A stretch of DNA of 23,547 nt, from the IMG/VR virus record IMGVR_UViG_3300025674_000406, positions 1 through 23,547 of that record; one strand, 5' to 3'. Positions 13,764 through 20,931 of the stretch are shown one piece after another. The notes under the pieces were generated by a model. The model ran no database searches, had not been told where the DNA came from, and saw only the letters and a program-made list of their open reading frames with translations. Within the stretch, counting starts at the first letter, position 1, and each line of letters begins with the position of its first letter. The translations under genes and the position numbers were made by a program. This DNA is from a virus.

Positions 13764-16700
13764 ATGGCAAATCAACCTGTCCCACCAGCAAACCAACAAA
13801 CCATATACGAAGCAGACCATTGGTTTAATAATAATGTAAGGGTATATGGGCAACTTTGGAACGCAAATGCTTCCTTAGGTGATGTTTCTATTGAAAACCT
13901 GGTTGTAAATGCATCAGTTTCATTTGGAAACTTAGAGCAACTTATTGTCTCTGGAACGTCCACATTTGAGGGTGTTGCCAACTTTAATGCACCAGTCTTT
14001 TTTAATGATGAAGTCTCTTTTGGTGGAGTTTCAGAATTAGAAGTAACTGGAGATGCTATTTTCCAGGGAACTGCAACATTTAATGATCCAGTAATTTTTA
14101 ATGATGAGGTAACTTTTAATTTTCCACTAGACTTAGACTACCTAACAGTTAATAGAAGACTTAATGTTGGTCCAGATATTGTTCTTGTTGGGGATGATGT
14201 TGGTGGTTATAATCCTTTTGATGGTAGAGTTGGTATAGGTAGTTCATTTCCAGAGCAGAGACTTGATGTCGCTGGAAGTATAAAAATCGATGCGGATATC
14301 TATGATTCTACAAACAGTCCAGGAACTCCAGGATTTTTCCTCTCGAAAGATGCTAGTGGCATTCGCTGGTTATCAGTTGCTCCTGGTGAAGGACTAGGTG
14401 TTCCTATTCAAAACGAAGGAGTTTTCGTTGGTGTAGGACAATCTTTCAGTATATTCAACTTTATTGGAACACAGAGTGGGGGAGATGTTGTTGAGGCGAC
14501 ACCTAATCTAGGTAACCCACAAATTATTGATATTAATGTAATATCTTTCTGGGTGAATAATGGTAGTGGTGGATTATCAACGACTGGAAAAGTTGCCATT
14601 GGTTCAAATAATATATCTTCATATCAACTGGATGTATCTGGTAGTACTAGAATTACTAGTTCTTTACTGGTTAATGGTCCCACTACCATTAACAACAATC
14701 TTGGTGTTGGTAATTCAATAACAGTAGATAATGGTCTTTATGTCACTAATTTTACCCAATCCACTTCTACAGAGACTGGTTCTGCAGTATTTAATGGTGG
14801 AGTAGGTATTGGTAGAAGTGTTTATATTGGTGGAGGTATAAAGGCACAAAATTATTTGGATGTTGATGGAATAGTTTATATAAGAAATACTACACAGTCA
14901 ACAACAGAGGACAATGGAGCTCTGGTGGTTGATGGTGGTGTTGGCATTGATAAGAATTTACTAGTTGGTGAAGATGTTGTAATAGGTGAAACACTTACTG
15001 TTGCTCAGTTAGCAACTTTTACTAGCAATGTTCGGGTAGATAGTACTACTAATTCCACATCAATTGCTACTGGATCTGTCCAAATTGATGGTGGTGTTGG
15101 TATTGTAAAGGATGTATATATTGGCGGAATACTTAACGTTGCTGATAATGTTGTATTCCAGAAAAAATTAACAGTTAGTGGTGATCTTACAACAAATGAA
15201 AATTTTTCAGTAGGAGGTACGTCTTCATTCGGTGATAATGCATTCTTCTTTGGAGGAACCAATACGTTTACCAACAACGTAAATATTGGTGGCAGTCTTG
15301 ATGTTGACGATAATCTAAATGTTGATGCATCTACAACATTAGATCAAGTCTCAGTAGGTGGAACATTTACAGTAGAGACTACTAGTCCTGGGGCATTTTT
15401 CAACACTAAAGTAGATATTGATGACAATCTGACAGTATCAGGGATTGCAACATTTAGTAAAACCTTAGAAGTAACTGGAGATTCTTTCTTCAAAGGCAAC
15501 AGAAATGAGTTTGAAGGTGATATTAATGTAACTGGTATTGCTACAGTTTCAATTCTTGATACTACAGTCCTAGACTCAGACTTTTCCATTATAGGAATCG
15601 CTACTGCAACTTCTATTGAGGCTGGAATTGGTACAATTACAAATGATTTTTATGTTGGAAATGACTTATATGTTGGCAACAATTTGGAAGTAGTAGGATC
15701 ATCAGAATTTATAGGTAATGCGATATTCAGAGGTGGTACAATTGGTATTGGTGATTCAGTTACCGACGATATTAGTGTTGCTGGTGAATTTGTATCAGAT
15801 TTAGTACCAAATACTGATGATGATTATAATCTTGGTACAGAGGGGAAGCAATGGAAAAATTTATATTTAAATGGTCTTGCAGATTTAGATGACGTAAAGA
15901 TTGAGGAATCTTTAATTGACAGTAATGATAATGTAGGATATGCAAATACACAATATAAAGTTCCAAGATCAGTATTAGGTTCTGTTGCAGTTAATGACGA
16001 AGGAGAAGTAATCACCGACAGATTCTTCGATGCTGCCAATCAAATTCGTTTGAATTTGGACTTTATTGCAGAAGAAGCGGTAGGATATATTATTAGTACA
16101 GATTATAAAGGTGGTCCTACATTCACAATGCAGGATAATGATTATACATCATGTAAAGATGACATCAAAGATATTCTAAAATCTATTACAATAGATCTTA
16201 CAAAAGGTGGAAATAAGAAAACAGTAGGTGCTGCATTATCATATTATAGTGGAAATACTCTACTTCATATTACTGGAACAGATTTAAATGGATATAGTAT
16301 CAAGGATGCTACGATTGCAGCAATTGGAGCAGCATCAACACTTGCACAATATGTAATTAACAACGCAAATCCACCAAAATTATATCAACCAAGACCTACA
16401 AATCCATTAAATGGTGATGCGGCAAGACTTATTGAAAATAATTTAGATTTTATTGCTGCGGAAGCAGTCGATAGAACTATTGATGAATACCCATCTTTAG
16501 TTATTCCTCAAGGTAATGCGAAATGTATTGATGACATTAAAAAAACATTACAAGCAGTCATTTATAATTTGAAGGCAGGAGGAAATGATAAAGTATTTGA
16601 TGCAGGAAAACTTTATCTAAACAATTCGGCAATTCTGTCTGGAGAAGTTGAAGAATCAATCTATGCTTTCGAAAGAGCAAGAGATGTTGCAAATAAAGTT

Positions 16701-19700
16701 ATTCGTAATGCAATAGTAACAAAAATATCTGGCACTCTCAACACATATACTCAATTCGTTGATAATACTATTCTTGGAGATTTTTCTGGTGTAGCAGGAG
16801 ATTACCAAGACGCTCCAGAATATAGAGACTATGATTCATATAATCTTATCGTTGCAAACAAAAGAGAAATTCAAGATAGAGCACTTGCTGGAATTGCAAA
16901 GTCATTCCCAGACTTCTTCTTCCCTGGTGATGATGAAACAAATGGAAGATCCAGATATTATGATGCATATCGTTTAATTACAAATAATAGACAACCAATT
17001 ATCGATGAGGCATATGCAGATTTAATTGCACTATATCCAAATTATGATGGCAATAATGGAAATACTTTTGGCAATAAGTGTAAAAGAGATATAGGATATC
17101 TTGTTGATTACGTTGCAACGGACGTATTCACTGGTGGAAATATCTACGCTCAAGGATTTGCTGCTCAATATCTGGGTGGTGCAGTGACAGGAGAAGAAGT
17201 TGAGACTATCTATGCCTTTGAAAGGGCTAGAGACTACATGAAAGTTGCCATCAATAATAGTTGGGCAGATGCAGATTATCAAGATCTTACGATTACTGGA
17301 GACCCAAATCCTGGTAGTAATCCACCACCATATGGAACCAAAGGCAATTTAAGTAATAATACCAATCCAGTCTCATGTAATGATGTTCAGGATAACATCG
17401 ATAACTTAGTTGGTATTGTTACAACTGTAATTGGTGCAGGAAATGGAGATAGTTTAGATGATCTATTAGATAACTTTGGAACATTCACTGCTGGTGGTAG
17501 TAAGTGTTTCCGTGATATTGGTTTTGTTATTGATGCCGTCGCAGAAGACCTAAGAGACAGGTCAACATGTAATGTTGTTGGTGTTGCAAATTCATACTTT
17601 AACAATGGAACCCCAATTGTTGATGCAGTATTTGGTGAGGAGCAAGAGACGATAGAGAGTTTCCATGTAGCAAGAGATTTAATGAAACTTGCTCTCACAA
17701 ATGGATTACTTGCAAAAGATTTAACAATCATTGCAGACCCACTTACTGGATTTAATACTTCACCAGACTCTTGCGCTTCACAGCAAGCATTTGTAGATAA
17801 TTTGGTTGGAATTATTACAACACCGATTGCAACTGGAGATATTACAACTATTCCAAATATTGAGGTTGATTGTAGCGATCAAGTTTGTGCAATCACACAG
17901 TATATTGGTATTGTTACGGGATTTATAAGTGGAATAGCACCACAGAAAACTGTGGGTATTGTTACTTTCAAGCAAATAAAAGATTTAACGATACAAGATG
18001 ATGTAGCAGTTGGCGTAAATACTGATCCATTTGGATGTGCAAATGTTGTATCAGCAATTGATACCTATGCAGGAATTATAACATCAATCATAGAATCTGG
18101 TCCTAGTGAAGCTCCATCAATTACAGAACCAGATGGAAGAATTGTTTGGGTTCCACCTGGTGCAGATTCTAAGAATGTAATTTATGTAACAAAATATGGT
18201 AATGATTCGAATGGTGGAAGAACTGAAGGTGATGCAAAACTAACTATTGCTGCTGCGGCGGCGATTGCAGAACCTGGTGATACTATCTTTGTTAGAAGTG
18301 GTACTTATTATGAACAGAATCCAATCGGTCTTCAAAGAGACGTGGGTGTTAGTGGTCAGGATTTGAGACTTGTTACTGTTGTACCTTTGAATACTGATAA
18401 AGATTTATTCCATGTAAGAAGAGGATGTTTGGTTGAAAATATGAATTTCCAGAGCAAACCTGGAGAAAGGCATACTGGTGCTGCTATTATCGCTTTCCCA
18501 CCAACTCCAGAATATATTGCTGATGGAAGAGCATATGGTGCAATTACTGGATATACAGAACCAGGGCCAGCAGATGAGGGTCCAACAGGAAGATGGAAAT
18601 CTCCATATGTCAGGAACTGTACAAACTTTGTGACAGAAAGTATTGGTATGAAGATTGAAGGTGATCATGCCACTGGATCAACCATTGGTGCAAACCTCAA
18701 ATCAATGGTTCTTGATGCCTATACACAATATAATGAAGCTGGTATTGGTATCTCAATTACTAATAGTGGATATGCTCAGTTAGTTTCTCTGTTCACAATT
18801 GCCTGTGATATTGGTGTTTATGTTTCTAGTGGTGGTCAGTGCGACCTGACAAACTCTAACTCTTCCTTTGGTAATTATGGATTATATGGAGATGGATTAA
18901 GTAGATTAGAATTTGAATCTTATTTGGGTGCTGCAGCACTTCAAGAAGCGGATACATTCTCACTTTATAATGTAGCAGACCAAGAAAATAATGTAAGAAG
19001 ACCGTATGATGGTCAGGCAATTTGGTTTGGTGTTGAAGTTGATGGTGAACCAATCACAGCACCACTTCAACTACTTGAAAGTGTTAAAGTTATTGATGGT
19101 GGCAGTGGATATAGTGCTGCTGGTCCACCAAACATTGTTGTTAGAGATGAAGATGGTACAATTCTTCCAAAGGGTCCAGAAGGAATTATTGCTGAAGTTA
19201 GTCCAACAATTGATAATTTGACAGGTTCAATCACTGCAATTGATATTGTAAGTAGTGGAAGAAATTATCTTTCAACACAAAATATTGTTATTGATATTGA
19301 AGGCAATGCCAAAGCAGAAGCTAAGATGGCACCAATTTACTATACTATTCTTGAGTCTACGGAACCAACTCCACCAAATCATAGATATGCTGATGCAGTT
19401 CAATCAATACAAAATAACTTAAAGTTCCTCGCCGCAGAAGCAGTTGATAGAACATTATACCATTGGAATGTTACTCTAGGTATTCCATTCGAGATTCCCA
19501 CTGGAAATCAAAGATGTATTGAAGATTTGGAACTTGCATTTGGAAGAGCAATTACATATAACTTACAGTTTGGTGGCAATGATAGAACATATGATGTCGC
19601 CAATTTTTATTACACAACAGAATTTCTACTTGATGAAGAGGAACAATCAATCTTTGCATATGAATCCGCTGCTGATATCGCTAAGGATATCATCAATAAT

Positions 19701-20270
19701 GTAGCAGTAACAAAACAAGAATATACTGATTTGAATAGTTATGAACAGATATTCGACTATACAATTAATGTTGACCCATTAAGTGGAAATAATATTGACC
19801 CAGGAAATTGTGCAGATGTTAAACTCTCAATTGACAATCTTGTTGGAATTGTAACTACTGGAATTACCACAAATAGTCCATCACTTCCAGTAAGTAGAAC
19901 AACTGCAGGATCAATAGGTATTTCTACAGTTGTCCTTAATGAATTTGTCCCATATCCAATTGGTGTTGGAGTATCTGTTTACCATTATCGTATCAGTAGA
20001 ATTATCGCAAGTGGTCAGTCTTTTGAATACATCGGTTCTGGTACAGACATAAATAAAGCTACACCACAGCAAGGTGGTGTTCCAATTAAAGAAAATGAAG
20101 TTATTGCGATAAACGGAGCACAAATACCTTATACAAGTAGTGATCAAGCTGGAAACTTCAACATTGGTGGAGGAATCCAAATCAGTCAAACAACAGCATC
20201 AATTAGCGGAAGAGATTTTAATAGGTCAATTCAGGCACAGGTCACACCATTAATTCTGGCGTTAAGTTAA
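13764..20270 (+). CDS. Very large tail fibre or adhesin-like virion protein (2168 aa)
   Basis: The largest gene in the window. Residues 1-740 are fibre-like beta repeats with TFEGVANFNAPVFFNDEV-type strands, a VGIGSSFPEQRLDVAGSI module (about 155-170) and three GGVGI repeats (331, 377, 429). Residues about 753-1315 contain four copies of a helical domain, and a fifth is at 1875-1985. A cysteine motif ending in GIVTT-like sequence occurs five times between 1204 and 2036. Residues about 1470-1755 look like a right-handed parallel beta helix starting VIYVTKYGNDSNGG. A GSGY beta module lies at about 1774-1860. The C-terminus (DQAGNFNIGGGIQISQTTAS, then SGRDFNRS ending in PLILAL) is a common ending of cyanophage fibre proteins. 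It starts nine bases after the spike gene. Host receptor binding or glycan attachment is likely but inferred. Confidence 0.8.
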   Translation: MANQPVPPANQQTIYEADHWFNNNVRVYGQLWNANASLGDVSIENLVVNASVSFGNLEQLIVSGTSTFEGVANFNAPVFFNDEVSFGGVSELEVTGDAIFQGTATFNDPVIFNDEVTFNFPLDLDYLTVNRRLNVGPDIVLVGDDVGGYNPFDGRVGIGSSFPEQRLDVAGSIKIDADIYDSTNSPGTPGFFLSKDASGIRWLSVAPGEGLGVPIQNEGVFVGVGQSFSIFNFIGTQSGGDVVEATPNLGNPQIIDINVISFWVNNGSGGLSTTGKVAIGSNNISSYQLDVSGSTRITSSLLVNGPTTINNNLGVGNSITVDNGLYVTNFTQSTSTETGSAVFNGGVGIGRSVYIGGGIKAQNYLDVDGIVYIRNTTQSTTEDNGALVVDGGVGIDKNLLVGEDVVIGETLTVAQLATFTSNVRVDSTTNSTSIATGSVQIDGGVGIVKDVYIGGILNVADNVVFQKKLTVSGDLTTNENFSVGGTSSFGDNAFFFGGTNTFTNNVNIGGSLDVDDNLNVDASTTLDQVSVGGTFTVETTSPGAFFNTKVDIDDNLTVSGIATFSKTLEVTGDSFFKGNRNEFEGDINVTGIATVSILDTTVLDSDFSIIGIATATSIEAGIGTITNDFYVGNDLYVGNNLEVVGSSEFIGNAIFRGGTIGIGDSVTDDISVAGEFVSDLVPNTDDDYNLGTEGKQWKNLYLNGLADLDDVKIEESLIDSNDNVGYANTQYKVPRSVLGSVAVNDEGEVITDRFFDAANQIRLNLDFIAEEAVGYIISTDYKGGPTFTMQDNDYTSCKDDIKDILKSITIDLTKGGNKKTVGAALSYYSGNTLLHITGTDLNGYSIKDATIAAIGAASTLAQYVINNANPPKLYQPRPTNPLNGDAARLIENNLDFIAAEAVDRTIDEYPSLVIPQGNAKCIDDIKKTLQAVIYNLKAGGNDKVFDAGKLYLNNSAILSGEVEESIYAFERARDVANKVIRNAIVTKISGTLNTYTQFVDNTILGDFSGVAGDYQDAPEYRDYDSYNLIVANKREIQDRALAGIAKSFPDFFFPGDDETNGRSRYYDAYRLITNNRQPIIDEAYADLIALYPNYDGNNGNTFGNKCKRDIGYLVDYVATDVFTGGNIYAQGFAAQYLGGAVTGEEVETIYAFERARDYMKVAINNSWADADYQDLTITGDPNPGSNPPPYGTKGNLSNNTNPVSCNDVQDNIDNLVGIVTTVIGAGNGDSLDDLLDNFGTFTAGGSKCFRDIGFVIDAVAEDLRDRSTCNVVGVANSYFNNGTPIVDAVFGEEQETIESFHVARDLMKLALTNGLLAKDLTIIADPLTGFNTSPDSCASQQAFVDNLVGIITTPIATGDITTIPNIEVDCSDQVCAITQYIGIVTGFISGIAPQKTVGIVTFKQIKDLTIQDDVAVGVNTDPFGCANVVSAIDTYAGIITSIIESGPSEAPSITEPDGRIVWVPPGADSKNVIYVTKYGNDSNGGRTEGDAKLTIAAAAAIAEPGDTIFVRSGTYYEQNPIGLQRDVGVSGQDLRLVTVVPLNTDKDLFHVRRGCLVENMNFQSKPGERHTGAAIIAFPPTPEYIADGRAYGAITGYTEPGPADEGPTGRWKSPYVRNCTNFVTESIGMKIEGDHATGSTIGANLKSMVLDAYTQYNEAGIGISITNSGYAQLVSLFTIACDIGVYVSSGGQCDLTNSNSSFGNYGLYGDGLSRLEFESYLGAAALQEADTFSLYNVADQENNVRRPYDGQAIWFGVEVDGEPITAPLQLLESVKVIDGGSGYSAAGPPNIVVRDEDGTILPKGPEGIIAEVSPTIDNLTGSITAIDIVSSGRNYLSTQNIVIDIEGNAKAEAKMAPIYYTILESTEPTPPNHRYADAVQSIQNNLKFLAAEAVDRTLYHWNVTLGIPFEIPTGNQRCIEDLELAFGRAITYNLQFGGNDRTYDVANFYYTTEFLLDEEEQSIFAYESAADIAKDIINNVAVTKQEYTDLNSYEQIFDYTINVDPLSGNNIDPGNCADVKLSIDNLVGIVTTGITTNSPSLPVSRTTAGSIGISTVVLNEFVPYPIGVGVSVYHYRISRIIASGQSFEYIGSGTDINKATPQQGGVPIKENEVIAINGAQIPYTSSDQAGNFNIGGGIQISQTTASISGRDFNRSIQAQVTPLILALS
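14754..15134 (+). repeat. Three GGVGI fibre repeats
   Basis: Three protein repeats of about 29 residues start at 14754, 14892 and 15048, with the pattern T-[QN]-S-T-x3-[TN]-G-[SA]-x-x-[FVI]-[ND]-G-G-V-G-I followed by a V-Y-I-G-G or L-L-V-G-E strand. Spacing is 46 and 52 residues. They suit a trimeric beta shaft. Confidence 0.8.
16020..17264 (+). repeat. Helical domain repeats in the 2168-aa protein, copies A to C
   Basis: Copies start near 16020 (A), 16416 (B) and 16827 (C). They share NLDFIAAEAV or a related helix, a Cys plus DI segment, a GGN or GG turn and an EExExIYAFERARD helix. Further copies occur at 17499-17708 (D, partial) and 19386-19720 (E, after the beta helix). B and E are the most alike, both with AAEAVDRT, YNL and GGND. 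Confidence 0.75.
17373..18098 (+). repeat. Cys ... VGIVTT motif repeats, copies 1 to 4
   Basis: Motifs of about 22 residues start at 17373, 17769, 17868 and 18033, with a fifth at 19806. The pattern is C-x(2-3)-[VQ]-x3-[IV]-D-N-L-V-G-I-[VI]-T-T-x-I, preceded in most copies by a DP-x-x-G-x-N or NTDP turn. Copies 3 and 4 diverge at D-N-L. Confidence 0.75.
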
Positions 20271-20271
20271 T

Positions 20272-20922
20272 ATGGCAGTAGCACCCCTTAATAAGTTTCT
20301 AACATTTGCAGTCCCAGTAGCACCAGGAGAACAGGTTATCTATGAGGCACCTGTTGGAGTGTCTGCGATTGTTTTGAGAGCTGCTGTTGCGAATGTGGGT
20401 ATTGGTGAAACATATCCTAGAGTAACAGTTATTCATCGAAGAAAAACAAATAGAACTGGAAATACTAGAGATACTAGAATCATTAAAAATGCAGAAATTC
20501 CTCCAGAGGATCAGTTAATCGTAATCGATGGTCGTTTAGTGCTTGAAAGAACGGCACTCATATCAGACTCAATTGTAATTAGTGGAATTACATCTGGATA
20601 TGTTGGCATCTTTACGTGTGGATATGATGAACCAACTGGCATTTTGACAGTAACCACTAATGACCCCCACAACTTTGTTGTTGGACAAGAAATTACAATG
20701 AGTGGTCTTGAATTTAGTTGTAGTTCCAATGCAGGTCTAACAACAACTTTTTTCCCAGATCCTCAGGCAGGATTCACTATAGATAATATAATATCCGAAT
20801 ATGAATTTGATACCAATGTGGGAACTGCAGTTGGAATTGCACATACATTCGAGGGTGGAGGAACGGTCGCCCCGCTACAATTGGAATTTACTGCAAGTAT
20901 TCTTGAGAATAGCAACGTATAA
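20272..20922 (+). CDS. Virion-type protein of 216 aa, function unknown
   Basis: A 216-residue beta-rich protein starting one base after the giant fibre gene stops. The N-terminus (LNKFLTFAVPVAPGEQVIYE) and VTVIHRRKTNRTGNTRDTRI suggest a small barrel or neck-like fold. Residues about 115-165 hold a module TVTTNDPHNFVVGQEITMSG followed by LEFSC and FFPDPQAGFTI. From memory, a module like this (HxFxVG ... L-x-F-S-C ... FP) recurs in cyanophage fibre proteins. There is no membrane segment. It lies between two large fibre genes and is followed nine bases later by the collagen-like gene, so it may connect or trimerise fibres. I do not recognise a T4 counterpart. Confidence 0.65.
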   Translation: MAVAPLNKFLTFAVPVAPGEQVIYEAPVGVSAIVLRAAVANVGIGETYPRVTVIHRRKTNRTGNTRDTRIIKNAEIPPEDQLIVIDGRLVLERTALISDSIVISGITSGYVGIFTCGYDEPTGILTVTTNDPHNFVVGQEITMSGLEFSCSSNAGLTTTFFPDPQAGFTIDNIISEYEFDTNVGTAVGIAHTFEGGGTVAPLQLEFTASILENSNV

Positions 20923-20931
20923 CATATAGAG

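Noticed and set aside
19006-19221. Short plus-strand frame inside the giant fibre gene
   Set aside because: It is an out-of-frame shadow rich in Leu/Val from AT-rich codons, inside a clear coding region.
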